This document shows, one piece after another, positions 59,001-64,000 of a stretch of 64,000 nt of DNA. The DNA comes from Pollenia angustigena. Its lineage: Eukaryota > Arthropoda > Insecta > Diptera > Polleniidae. The DNA is taken from positions 234,731,803-234,795,802 of the forward strand of contig OV884059.1 of the NCBI GenBank assembly GCA_930367215.1. The letters run 5' to 3'. The notes beneath the pieces are model-generated. The model had not been told where the DNA came from, did not search any database, and worked only from the letters and a program-made list of their open reading frames with translations. The first letter of the stretch is position 1, and each line of letters opens with the position of its first letter. A program made the translations under genes and the position numbers.

Positions 59001-59334
59001 ATGTGGACGACGACGAAGAAGAATGCGTCTATATTATACCAAAAAATTGTCTTTACAATAAAATTTATTTTAGCAAAGATTTTTCCTTTTATGTCCAGGA
59101 ATGTTTAGGTCCCGAATCGCCCAGTGTTTATTTGGTAGACACACAAAGCAACCTAAAGACAATCGTTTTAAATGCGGGCGATAGTTTAAGACATCGACTG
59201 CTGCAGTATGCGTTGCCACAAATAAGAACATTTAATGTGGAAATACGTCATGGTTTTCATGCCCAGGTGAAACTATTTTTGCCGCCCGGCATGAAGGAGG
59301 ATGAAGAAGTCGCTTTTCCATTGATTTTACAAAT
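43918..59334 (+). CDS. Dpp10: DPP6/DPP10-like membrane protein, 7 exons, partial
   Basis: Exons 43918-44032, 44377-44475, 46518-46612, 46708-46793, 47452-47903, 57993-58140 and 58204-59334 join in frame (phases 1, 1, 0, 2, 1, 2, 2) to 708 codons, all with GT-AG introns. Order: short cytoplasmic tail, NWRGIFIALLVIAAV transmembrane helix, then a beta-propeller with ENDIYYKP, GIVYNGIPDW, FSPDAFYLAFLSFND and YPKAGSINPN, all typical of DPP4/6/10 proteins. The tail and helix closely resemble vertebrate DPP6 (NWKGI...), the auxiliary subunits of Kv4 potassium channels. It should sit in the plasma membrane with the propeller outside. The catalytic hydrolase domain is not in the window. The symbol follows the fly orthologue name from memory. 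A Gypsy element lies in the sixth intron counted in full gene order (fifth within this set). Confidence 0.85.
44377..44475 (+). CDS. Dpp10: DPP-like exon: start of ectodomain
   Basis: Acceptor ATTAG, donor GTATGT. It reads EDEGLRIRGSRLTLSDILS, then KRFQWKLFNGTWHS, matching the juxtamembrane L-x-L-x-D-(I/L)-(L/F) segment of DPP4/DPP6 proteins. NGT is a possible N-glycosylation site. Confidence 0.85.
44476..46517 (+). other. Intron with repeat relics
   Basis: Contains a relic of the 37480 repeat family (about 44769-44890, CCACAACAGTGGAGAGGGTT), a probable 300-bp MITE (44907-45206, ends CATACACTTGCA / TGCAAGTGTATG, related to 49005-49384), and the MITE at 46189-46358. The region 45210-46180 shows nothing recognisable. 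Confidence 0.5.
46189..46358. mobile_element. MITE, 170 bp, intact copy
   Basis: Inverted ends GTCTACAACTGACATGA and TCATGTCAGTTGTAGAC (17 of 17, one spacing difference inside). It is the uninterrupted reference for the split copy at 35099-40925. Confidence 0.75.
46518..46612 (+). CDS. Dpp10: DPP-like exon: first propeller strand
   Basis: Acceptor TTTCATTTTAG, donor GTAAGT. It reads DTELVFRDPSGGLSILNLDN, corresponding to the 'W..D..y.y...dg.i...n' opening of the propeller in this family. It ends in phase 0 after NSTF (NST is a possible glycosylation site). Confidence 0.8.
46708..46793 (+). CDS. Dpp10: DPP-like exon: propeller
   Basis: Acceptor TTTTCAG, donor GTAAAA. It reads RQLNAESYLVAPDLKYVLLQ, then SDSNAEGS, matching the family's 'Y.iSpD..yvll' strand. 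The split Arg codon joins correctly with the next exon. Confidence 0.8.
46794..47451 (+). other. Intron, mostly unremarkable
   Basis: A relic starting CACAAAAAAAATGCTCCAAC with ACCAATTAAAGCATTAGTC (47211-) resembles 21112. AAGTGAATTAAACAT-type short repeats follow at 47288-47345. Confidence 0.4.
47452..47903 (+). CDS. Dpp10: DPP-like exon with low-complexity loop
   Basis: Acceptor TATATACAG, donor GTGAGT. The conserved ends read HHVYEVQTA...LQFVLWAPYNNNLI and AIAFVHENDIYYKPKV. Between them (47570-47821) are 84 residues rich in Ser, Asn, Ala and Gln with a PPPP and a QQQ run. Vertebrate DPP proteins join the two strands directly at this point, so the insert would form a long, probably disordered loop on the propeller surface. 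Confidence 0.85.
48101..48273. mobile_element. MITE, 173 bp, 40-bp TIRs
   Basis: Starts CCCTATTACGGTTTACAACT and continues CAACTCAGTTGAGTTGTAAT. The right arm is the inverse, with no mismatch noticed. CAACTCAACTGAGTTGAGTTG is itself palindromic, so each arm can also fold. A degenerate relative lies at 32250-32340. Confidence 0.8.
48280..48705. mobile_element. TA-flanked MITE with internal tandem palindromes
   Basis: Ends CCCTGCAAATAAAATTGGAC and, inverted, GTCCTATTATTTGCAGGG, flanked by TA (48278-48279, 48706-48707). The middle has two tandem ~58-bp units (about 48463-48575), each containing the palindrome GAGTAGTTTTAAAACTACTC. Non-coding. Confidence 0.7.
49005..49384. repeat. Relic of the 44907 MITE with a hairpin insertion
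   Basis: The right end TATGCAAGTGTATGAGCCGC is the inverse of the start of 44903-45206, and internal text (CACCTTCGAATATAG, CATTGTTGCAA) matches that copy inverted. A foldback of about 115 bp is inserted near the right end. Confidence 0.55.
49252..49366. mobile_element. Foldback element with 37-bp arms
   Basis: The left arm ACTGCCTGTTTGTAGAACGC continues GAGCGCAAAAGTGACTCG, and the right arm is its inverse with one mismatch. The loop is about 40 nt. Nearly perfect arms imply a recent origin. No duplication could be defined. Confidence 0.7.
51663..51864. mobile_element. ~200-bp MITE, copy B
   Basis: Starts GGGGTCCTATCACCGATATC and ends GCGGTGATTAGACCCC. It shares CAGTGTCTATCGTATGCAAA and overall layout with 2387-2581. 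Confidence 0.65.
52042..52455 (+). repeat. 5' LTR
   Basis: TGTTACG...CGTAACA, 414 bp, with inverted ends TGTTACG/CGTAACA. A TATA box (TATAAAAA, 52270-52277) lies 31 nt before an initiator-like TTAGTCT (about 52301), a plausible start of R. AATAAA at 52364-52369, 60-70 nt downstream, is a plausible polyadenylation signal, placing the R/U5 border near 52390. No difference from the 3' LTR was seen by eye. Confidence 0.95.
52458..52471 (+). promoter_or_regulatory. Primer binding site, probably tRNA-Leu
   Basis: TGGTGTCAGAAGTG starts 2 nt after the LTR end and begins with the TGG needed to pair with a tRNA CCA tail. From memory the 3' end of insect tRNA-Leu fits these 14 bases; the match stops after them. 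The tRNA identity was not searched. Confidence 0.65.
52482..52505 (+). other. Poly(A) leader before gag
   Basis: A run of about 24 A lies 10 nt upstream of the gag ATG (52516). It is part of the gag 5' leader. It may be chance or a replication-slippage tract; A-rich leaders can favour initiation. Confidence 0.6.
52516..53928 (+). CDS. gag: Gag polyprotein with SAP-like domain
   Basis: 470 codons from the first ATG. Residues about 5-37 (LKVEHLKKELGKLDLPTAGN, then KAELQKRLIDEF) fit a SAP DNA-binding motif (two helices around G-L/D-L-x-x-x-G-x-K-x-E-L). Residues about 95-200 are charged and heptad-like, a probable coiled coil, with ENSRKME repeated by a 21-nt tandem repeat (about 52807-52880). 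The capsid-like part follows from about 215 (FDGSSPLNVFKFQFDTVANK). A CCHC zinc knuckle, C427-x2-C430-x4-H435-x4-C440 (CYNCGKTGHIQRNC), precedes an Arg/Ser-rich tail. The stop at 53926 abuts the frameshift heptamer. Confidence 0.9.
   Translation: MKFEELKVEHLKKELGKLDLPTAGNKAELQKRLIDEFKRRNIDIATYEFEEKEEIEVATRAIPSNMDLSTMFAAMMEKLTETSRNLEKMVKDNSAETSRKMEENSRKMEENSRKMEENSRKMAKENSNTIVAEIQENSRLTNEKLEKLQEISTAINERVDDMEIEFNQKLFDVKTQVTDVKTQVTVFDGKLHHLEEKVNSLQCQEGVVRVFPEVSNRIRAPSFDGSSPLNVFKFQFDTVANKNAWNNEEKAIELILALKGTAAEILESVPVSCRNNYDDIMAALQRKYGGEHRKEIFRMELRGRVQKPNETLQDFALEIERLVQLTYPGESHPLLDHFKTEAFVNGIRDADVKLAVCASQKPSFAETVSFALAQETARIISKPHICKVRKLDITAEDEGDILKEMRSMKEAVLQALGEKQSKNKVKCYNCGKTGHIQRNCKAPRRRSRSSSPPGNNQRASHQVAQESPLN
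53919..53978 (+). promoter_or_regulatory. Programmed -1 frameshift signal, gag to pol
   Basis: T-TTA-AAC (53919-53925 in the gag frame) is the classic slippery heptamer UUUAAAC, immediately before the gag stop. After a 7-nt spacer (53926-53932), AGCTAGC (53933-53939) can pair with GCTAGCT (53954-53960). In its loop, GGGGC (53945-53949) can pair with GCCCC (53974-53978), giving an H-type pseudoknot with loops of 5, 4 and 13 nt. Slipping by -1 enters the pol frame, which is open from 53895. Confidence 0.8.
53925..57518 (+). CDS. pol: Pol: protease, RT, RNase H, integrase
   Basis: Open in the -1 frame relative to gag from 53895 to the stop at 57516-57518; it has no suitable ATG at its start, so it is made as Gag-Pol. 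Counting residue 1 at 53997: protease DTGAS at 24-28; RT with FCVDYRKLN, LDLQSGYWQV, FGLCNAPATF and YLDDI at 440-444; RNase H first Asp at D587 (DTDASGYG) with the DALSRR end; integrase HHCC zinc region (HNGPSGGHLG to CTQC) and DD35E residues D887, D947 (HSDQGRNFE) and E983 (VERFNR). A GPY/F-type module (WDGPYKVIKKL, about 1122) ends it. No chromodomain and no env. All catalytic residues are present. Confidence 0.95.
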   Translation, partial: LKIASTAGHGLASTSEGPTISISVVQRSNRNLTACGYINGQKRILTVDTGASHSIIRPDLIQKSIEPLSGVSLRTATGESATVYGKVKAELSMANAIAHHVFIVADIVDEVIIGADFMIEHGIHLDMGQQIMYWRDAEIPLEVGYETKAHVRQLIALQREKLPPKSEILVWARMEGDCEDNSLWVVEPAEVKGDIVTANALVKPSKGLVPVRVLNLSSSEKVLTQNFKIGQCTSTEAVINCEQHQGVARRISKDHEPLEEHVRKWTEKLTPPCKNKAKQLLRKYASAFALKGQNQGRTSIVKHEITTGEAKPIKQAPRSIPLAKRNEVKELVSEMEKSGVIKPSSSPWSSPVVLVKKKDGSTRFCVDYRKLNDVTKKDSYPLPRIDDTLDTLAGTEWFTTLDLQSGYWQVEIAENDKEKTAFSASDGLWQFNVMPFGLCNAPATFERLMEQVLKGLHRKTCLVYLDDIIVMGKTFDEHLKNLEEVMKRISMAGLKLNAKKCSLFQKEVKYLGHRVTSKGISTDDDKIKAVMDWPRPKNIHELRSFLGLCTYYRRFVPNFANIAASLHELTKKAQKYIWSEAQETAFQKLKELLCSAPILAYPITGEKFVLDTDASGYGIGGVLSQVVDGVERVVGYYSRILSKPERNYCVTRRELLAVLECVKHFHKYLYGQHFELRTDHSALRWLLQFKNPEGQIARWIERLQSYDFTIEHRKGGKHGNADALSRRPCKLECKHCVKAEGKEYNCEVRLLQIESNEDWSMAQKADPILEKVMMAKEEGRRPNRNEISSESPLTKAYWALWNSLQLINGCLYRAWESADGKSVRNLIVVPSSKVHEVLNEFHNGPSGGHLGITKTLQKLKQRFYWVGCQQAVADWISNCTQCIAAKGPTRRSRGPLQQYNSGAPFERIAMDIAGPFPVSDAGNRYVLVVIDYFSKWPEVYAIPNQEAKTVVDVFLNNWVCRYGVPIELHSDQGRNFESAVFKKMCELYGIRKTRTTPLHPQSDGMVERFNRTLEEHLRKVVSTHQKDWDEHIPKFLLAYRSAVHNSTSRTPAKIVFGTELRLPGDLEFGVKPGPTDGSNEGSTSQEQDDLNELHEFVRSRIKLSSDKMKARYDRAANSEGFKEGQLVLLFNPQRKKGLSPKLQTHWDGPYKVIKKLNDVVYRIQKYKSPRSKMKVVHLERLAHYGKGESEPIRDEQA
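57516..57529 (+). promoter_or_regulatory. Polypurine tract
   Basis: AAGTGGAGGGCAG lies directly before the 3' LTR and overlaps the pol stop codon. It is the expected site of plus-strand priming during reverse transcription, imperfect (one T, one C). Confidence 0.75.
57530..57943 (+). repeat. 3' LTR
   Basis: 414 bp, same length as the 5' LTR and no difference noticed on reading. Its TATA box and AATAAA lie in sense with the host gene. It ends 49 nt before the host exon at 57993. Identity of the two LTRs indicates a very recent insertion. Confidence 0.95.
57993..58140 (+). CDS. Dpp10: DPP-like exon following the Gypsy insertion
   Basis: Acceptor TTTTTAATAG, donor GTAAGT. It reads GIVYNGIPDWTYENVPELDS, then FSPDAFYLAFLSFNDSDV. 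The DW-x-YEEE segment of DPP4 contains the Glu pair that binds the substrate N-terminus; here it is YENVP, so the pair is not conserved. The exon starts only 46 nt after the retrotransposon's target duplication. Confidence 0.85.
58141..58203 (+). other. Short 63-bp intron
   Basis: GTAAGT...TTCAATTTAG between two propeller exons; a normal minimal fly intron size. Confidence 0.85.
58204..59334 (+). CDS. Dpp10: DPP-like exon: large propeller exon
   Basis: Acceptor TTCAATTTAG, donor GTAAGT. It reads YTWMGDDLKYPAVLTQRYPK and onward for 376 codons through the remaining propeller blades, including VTEIVGWDEANEIVYFMAA and ERHLYKISL. The later part has cysteine pairs (CLTC, CVYIIPKNC, QEC) as in family ectodomains and an acidic DVDDDEEE run. 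It ends in LPPGMKEDEEVAFPLILQ just before the hydrolase domain. Several NxS/T sites are present. The next exon was not recognised before 64000. Confidence 0.9.
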
Positions 59335-59457
59335 GTAAGTACAGATTGATAAGGTTAATTAGATGAATAATTCTTCTTAAATTTACAAATTATACTACTC
59401 GACTGTTTTTTTAAACTCTATTTGTTGTTTATGATTCTCTTTATATTATTAAGAACT
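59335..59457 (+). other. Start of the next intron
   Basis: Begins GTAAGT. No coding exon for the missing hydrolase domain was recognised downstream in the window, so this intron probably continues past 64000. Confidence 0.6.
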
Positions 59458-60076
59458 AGCTGACCCGACAGACGTTGTCCTGTCCAAATTAGGAAAAATG
59501 TTTGCGTTCGATTTTTAAAATCCGTTAAAAAGATACGAACATTTGAGAGAAAAATTAGTCAAATCGATGTAGCCGTTTTCTGATTTTAGGTAAATCGAAA
59601 AAAAGTGGGCGTTAAAGTGGGCGGGGCAAAATTTTCCTTCCGTAAAAACCTAAGTTGGACCATGGCAATCATTTTTAATTAAAAATCGTCCAAATCGCTC
59701 AAGCCGTTCCCAAGTTATGCGCTTAATAGAAAAAGTTTGCGTAAAAGTAGGCGTGGTAAATTATTCTTTCGATGAAAACTTAAAATGGATTAATACGACC
59801 ATTTAAAAGAAAAATTTGTCAAATCGATGGAGCCGTTTTCTGATCTTAGGTAATTCGAAAAAAGTGGGCGTAAAAGTAGGCGGGGCAAAATTTTCTTTTC
59901 GTATAAATATAAGTTTTAGTCATTGGTGGTGCAATATGAAAATTGGATTTTGCCACGCCCCTCCGCCCGCAGACCGAAAATTAAAAATCAGACTTCACAG
60001 TGTCACCCGCCTGAATATTCTGAAGATTCCCTGAAAATTTCATCAAAATCGGCCCAGCCGTTTTGGAGTCCATACG

Positions 60077-60107
<31 letters not shown>

Positions 60108-60352
60108 CATACATACATACATACATACATACATACATAAATACATACATACATACATACATACATACATACATACATACATACATACATACATACATAC
60201 ATACATACATACATACATACATACATACATACATACATACATACATACATACATACATACATACATACATACATACATACATACATACATACATACATAC
60301 ATACATACATACATACATACATACATACATACATAAATACATACATACACAC
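59458..60352. repeat. Dispersed repeat with ACAT tail
   Basis: Starts CTAGCTGACCCGACAGACGT, then has two or three similar ~170-bp segments, each with AAAAAGTGGGCG and GCGGGGCAAAATTTT, and ends AAAATCGGCCCAGCCGTTTT followed by the ACAT run. Repeats starting AGCTGACCCG and ending in short tandem repeats are common in insects and may be LINE tails, but no coding region supports that here. Confidence 0.55.
60073..60348. repeat. (ACAT)n microsatellite, ~275 bp
   Basis: Nearly pure ACAT repeats, broken at about 60136 and 60334 by AAAT. All long frames across it (YIHT or MYVC repeats) are artefacts of the repeat. Confidence 0.95.
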
Positions 60353-60419
60353 ATCCTATTTTATATATATGTATAGAAGATGTATGTATGTATTTATATT
60401 AAGACTGGTCGCAATTTTT

Positions 60420-60955
60420 TTTTTTTAAATTTAATTGTTTTGCGCTGCTTAAAATATGAGGTTTGGTGTAAGAAATCATGATCGTAATTTTTCAGGTCAA
60501 ATCGACGAAAACGTTTTACCTTTCTTAAAGTAAATTTTATTGCGTAATTTCGGTTTTTTTTAGTTTTTCAATAAGCTAAAGCGTTTTTGAGTTGCGCGAA
60601 CATATGTTAATCTATCTATACAATATATAATTTCTTAGTATGTCAGGATGTTTGCATGTATGTCCTATTCTTTCCGCAACTTTCTGAAGCCATCTGATGA
60701 CATAGGAAGCTGAACACTTGAAGTACTTTCACTGCGAAAGATCGTAACGAAGCCATATTTTTGATTTTCGGCTTTTCAACTAGTATAACTTTAAAGATCT
60801 GATAGAAAAGATGTTTTTTTTATTATATGGGGAACTTTGGGCCCCACCCGGCACGGCTTGGCACCGTCGGATTGACCTGAAAAATTAGATCATGATTTCT
60901 TACACCAAACCTCATATTTTAAGCAGCGAAAACAATTAAATTAAAAAAAAAAAAA
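60420..60955. repeat. Inverted repeat, ~75-bp arms
   Basis: The left arm has GCTTAAAATATGAGGTTTGG, then TGTAAGAAATCATGATC; the right arm is the inverse with few mismatches (ATTAGATCATGATTTCTTAC, then ACCAAACCTC). The loop is about 380 nt. Probably the long TIRs or subterminal arms of the enclosing element. Confidence 0.7.
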
Positions 60956-60961
60956 AAATTT

Positions 60962-61225
60962 TAATTAGGCTGAGTTCATGAAATTTAATTTTTCATTAAA
61001 TTATTTTTATGAAGAAAGGAATTTTTTTTTTTTTTTTTACAACATGAAAATTAATTAAAATTGTTATTGATAATCTTTCATTCTTGACGTGGCTGGGGCT
61101 CGAACCCCGGCCGGCAGGTTACCATGACATGTTTCGATTGCAACCAAATCTCCTCAGATGTATTCTAACATTTGGTAGATCGAAATTTGCTTTCCTGAAT
61201 GATTGAAAAAACAAAAAATGTACTT
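60962..61225 (-). mobile_element. tRNA-derived SINE, family 2, copy 2
   Basis: The minus strand carries the B-box GGTTCGAGCCCC in CCGGGGTTCGAGCCCCAGCC. The tail ends CATGAACTCAGCCTAATT at about 60962. The head is truncated near 61205-61225. It lies head to head with the next copy. Confidence 0.7.
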
Positions 61226-61616
61226 GGACTTTAAGAAAAATTCTTGACAAAAGTACGAATAAACAGAAGTAAGGAAAAAACATGTAAAATCAATTATAAT
61301 GGATAATCATTCAGGAAAGCAAATTTCGATCTATCAAATGTTAGAATACAATTTGGTTTAAGGATTGATGTTTGACTATTGACGTCAGCAGTCGTCGATG
61401 GCTGCGAGTGTAAGACGGTAAATCCATCTGAGGAGATTGAGTGGTTGCAATCGAAACATGTCATGGTAACCTGCCGGCCGGGGTTCGAGCCCCAGCCACG
61501 TCAAGAATGAAAGATTATCAATAACAATTTTAATTAATTTTCATGTTGTAAAAAATTCCTTTCTTCATAAAAATAATTTAATGAAAAATTAAATTTCATG
61601 AACTTAAGCCTAATTA
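61226..61616 (+). mobile_element. tRNA-derived SINE, family 2, copy 3
   Basis: Plus-strand copy with head (GACAAAAGTACGAATAAACA), a GATGTTTGACTATTGACG segment matching 7480-7500 inverted, a B-box GGTTCGAGCCCC, and tail CATGAACTTAAGCCTAATT. It is nearly the mirror image of copy 2, so the pair forms a ~650-bp palindrome-like structure. Confidence 0.75.
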
Positions 61617-61718
61617 AAAATATTAAAAATTTGGATTAAAAACCATAAATAGTTCAACAAAATAACCACAATACTAATTATTAAAAAAAAAATCCCATAC
61701 AAGATGCGACCAGTCTAA

Positions 61719-63411
61719 TGTATATGGATACATATCGCACACAAAATAATAAACAGGCACAATTCAAAGCAGAGGAAGAAAGCTGGTGTAAAAAACATGA
61801 TTGCAATTTTTTTATCAAATTGATTTCACAAATGTTGAAGAAGAAAACAAAATTTTCGTGATCGCTATAAATTTGATTTGTGTGCGATATGTATGCTAGG
61901 AGTGAGCTTTTAAAATTTTGAAAATTTGCAGTTTTCGCTTGGAAGAATTTCGCGTTTAGTTGGAATATATTTACCCTACGCAACGCCGAACTTTGGTGTT
62001 AAATAATAATTCCGGATTCTTTATAGAAATAAAATTAACACGTATGGTGAGCAGAGTTTGAGCGTACGTGTTGCCTTATTAATGTTCGCGTAGTGTACTT
62101 TTAGCGTACGCTTTCTGTATTTTTAATGTGCGCGTAGTGAACTTTAAATGTACATGTTGTGCTGACCATACATGGGGGTTTTTGTAATGTCCTAAAACCT
62201 AGTTAAAATTTTCAATGAACATGTAATTATTATTTCTTCCATTTCAAGCTTTCTGATAGCTATGGAAAGACTATAATTAAAGTTTTTCTTTTGGCCTGAT
62301 GCTTTTTTTAAGATTACAAACTACCAGCCATGTTCTGACAATCGCACGATTTGAAATCGGAAAACGCCAGATTTATTTTATGGTGTTCTGAAACTCGTGC
62401 GTTTTGCTATCGATCCTGCAAAAAATAGTTTTTAGGGTGCTGCATCTTAATAACCTTTTAAAATAAAATGTCAAATGTCAATGTCACTAAGCCGCGAATT
62501 TACTGCATTTGGGTTTTTTATGAATGATATTGCATTTGAAAGAGGTCGCATAAAAAAGGCACCCGTCATTCATTACGATATTTAAGTATTTGTGTTCGTC
62601 AGCTCACAATCGTTGTGTACCGTATTTTTTCCACACAATCAACTCGCTTCTGTTTTGCAAGGGAAAACAAGCTTAACTCCATGGCACTTCCACATATATT
62701 TAGTATGTGTTGTTGAGTGAAAAAATGTTTGTTGGACGCTTAAAAAAACTATTAACGGTTAAATGCTGCACAAAACAAAGCAAAAAAGGTACACAGCACG
62801 TGGCCCAACCAAGGAGCAAATAATTTATTCTTAAGATAAAAAAATTATTAATATTATAGAAATAAAATCATATGTCGAAGTTGTGTCGGTGAAGCCGATA
62901 AGTCTTACCGATAAACCTGTCACAGAAGAAATTTTTATTTCAAACTTGCAAGGCTACGATGTTCTTAAAATTTTTTTATTTTAAATTAAATAACTGTACC
63001 TTTAACCAGTTGCACATCCACAACAAAACAAACTTCAATGTCAATAGCCTAAACCACTTCGGCGATGCCACTTGTTAATTTTTTTCTCTCCCACTGAAAG
63101 TTATAATTGGAGAATTTTTTTTTTTAACAAATATTTTCCGTGAGAAAAATTCCTTCGGAATATTCGTGATTGGGCTGTTTATTGCTGGGAATTCCTGGTA
63201 ATTTTTTTTGCAAAAAGGCAACTAAGAGCGTGTGCATTGTTTCGCTTTAATTTCTTAACTCTCGATATAGTCGTAAAAACCAAAGTTTTTTTTTAATTAT
63301 ATAAAAAAGTAAGCAAGCCTCGAGTTTAATTATCAAATTCCAAAATCTTTTCTTTCGGCATCAATAAACCGGATGTTAGAATTATTTAATAAAACAGAGT
63401 ACCAGGCTTAA
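61719..63411. other. Noncoding, probably intronic
   Basis: No gene was recognised. The strings TGTTCTGA and TGGTGTTCTGAAACTCGTGCG (split 62335-62415) resemble GGTGTTCTGAAAATCACAC at 23505. At about 63395-63409 CAGAGTACCAGGCTT matches the end of the 13861 insertion. Confidence 0.35.
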
Positions 63412-63736
63412 AGCTGGAGGTCCATACCACGCGTTTTCGCCACCACGCAGCGCATGCGTTTATAACCTTACTTGCGTTCTACGTTTTAAGTTACATGCAA
63501 CGCTTTTTATGAAGCAGCAGCACAAGTAAAAATAAAATTTAATTTGTCAAAATTAGCTGATTTGTTCGAACGCTGCTTGTGACGCTTACAAAAGTAGAAA
63601 GTAAACCTACTTTTCGCCTCAAGGCATCTACGCGTTTGTGCATGTAACTTACTACGTATAACTACACAGATTCTACTTTTTTGACAGCTGCGTATGCTGC
63701 GAAAAAGCGAGTAACGCATGGTGTGGACCTCCAGCT
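63412..63736. mobile_element. TAA-flanked MITE, Harbinger-type
   Basis: Ends AGCTGGAGGTCCATACCACG and, inverted, TGGTGTGGACCTCCAGCT, flanked by TAA on both sides (63409-63411, 63737-63739). The 325-bp body is noncoding. A 3-bp TAA duplication is typical of PIF/Harbinger elements. Confidence 0.65.
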
Positions 63737-63739
63737 TAA

Positions 63740-64000
63740 GAATGAGTACATAATTAATTTTTTGTTTATAAGGGAAATCACGATGGGTAGTGCAAAGTGT
63801 GCAAACGATGCAAATGCGTGCAAAAATACACACATTTGCACAAAACAACAACAAAATGTACGTATTTGCAATTTGCTCTTTTTTACTTCGTTTGCACAAA
63901 AAAAAACCATGAGCAAAGTTAGTAGTGCATATTTGCTCAGTTGCAGCAAACAAATGTAAACAATAACATTTGACATATTAAGTGCCATATTGATTTTAAG
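63740..64000. other. Noncoding end of window
   Basis: TGCAAA/TTTGCA strings are frequent (63800-63960). Overlapping short frames on both strands look like chance. Confidence 0.35.

Larger units (their letters stand above)
60403..61715. mobile_element. TAA-flanked DNA transposon with inverted SINE pair
   Basis: Ends GACTGGTCGCA and TGCGACCAGTC-type inverse are flanked by TAA (60400-60402, 61716-61718), as for PIF/Harbinger insertions. Inside, 60420-60955 is an inverted repeat with ~75-bp arms (GCTTAAAATATGAGGTTTGG ...). Two SINEs in inverted order fill the right half. No transposase. The superfamily is a suggestion from the 3-bp flank. Confidence 0.5.

Noticed and set aside
60003..60354. Long frames of repeating YIHT or MYVC
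   Set aside because: They are translations of the ACAT microsatellite and appear in several frames on both strands.
61380..61505. tRNA gene with B-box GGTTCGAGCCCC
   Set aside because: The head and tail are shared by three dispersed copies and the acceptor stem does not pair; a SINE explains it.
63507..63953. 148-codon minus-strand frame
   Set aside because: It crosses the end of the TAA-flanked MITE, has no known domain and competes with other open frames in the same place.

Overview
This is AT-rich, intron-bearing eukaryotic DNA, most likely from a brachyceran (probably calyptrate) fly. The evidence is one recognisable insect gene with GT-AG introns, a DD41D mariner-type transposon, jockey/I-type LINEs, a Ty3/Gypsy element and many dispersed repeats of a kind familiar from fly genomes. 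Genus and species cannot be fixed from the sequence alone.

Host gene: seven exons (43918-59334, plus strand) encode the middle of a type II membrane protein of the DPP6/DPP10 group (peptidase family S9B relatives). They cover the end of the cytoplasmic tail, one transmembrane helix and most of the beta-propeller, 708 codons in all. The first exon(s) and the C-terminal alpha/beta-hydrolase exons lie outside the window or were not recognised. All exon junctions keep frame. The double-Glu substrate motif of active DPP4 is not conserved, and one propeller loop carries an 84-residue low-complexity insertion.

The rest is almost entirely mobile DNA. 1-24.6 kb: scattered MITEs (hAT-like, TA-flanked, one TTAA-flanked piggyBac-like), tRNA-derived SINEs, decayed LINE and mariner pieces, and dispersed repeats with internal ~150-bp tandem units. 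24.7-32.7 kb: a nested island in which one dispersed repeat is split by a 7.2-kb hAT, itself invaded by a second hAT, a LINE and a nearly complete DD41D element. 34.4-42.5 kb: a second nest of hATs inside hATs, holding a further DD41D relic, a jockey-type LINE and a hAT carrying a SINE. 42.5-59.3 kb: the DPP gene, whose introns hold MITEs and a complete Ty3/Gypsy retrotransposon (52042-57943). 59.4-64 kb: a dispersed repeat ending in a long ACAT microsatellite, a large inverted SINE pair and a TAA-flanked MITE.

The Gypsy element is the clearest system. It has 414-bp LTRs that look identical, a perfect 4-bp target duplication, intact gag and pol, a Gag with an N-terminal SAP-like domain, and a gag-pol junction with a UUUAAAC slippery heptamer, 7-nt spacer and predicted H-type pseudoknot. 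It sits in the sense orientation 46 nt upstream of a host splice acceptor. A second theme is a set of hAT elements with dense short motifs just inside their ends. One family carries TATCGATA, the Drosophila DRE/BEAF-type site bound by DREF, which is itself a hAT-derived protein.
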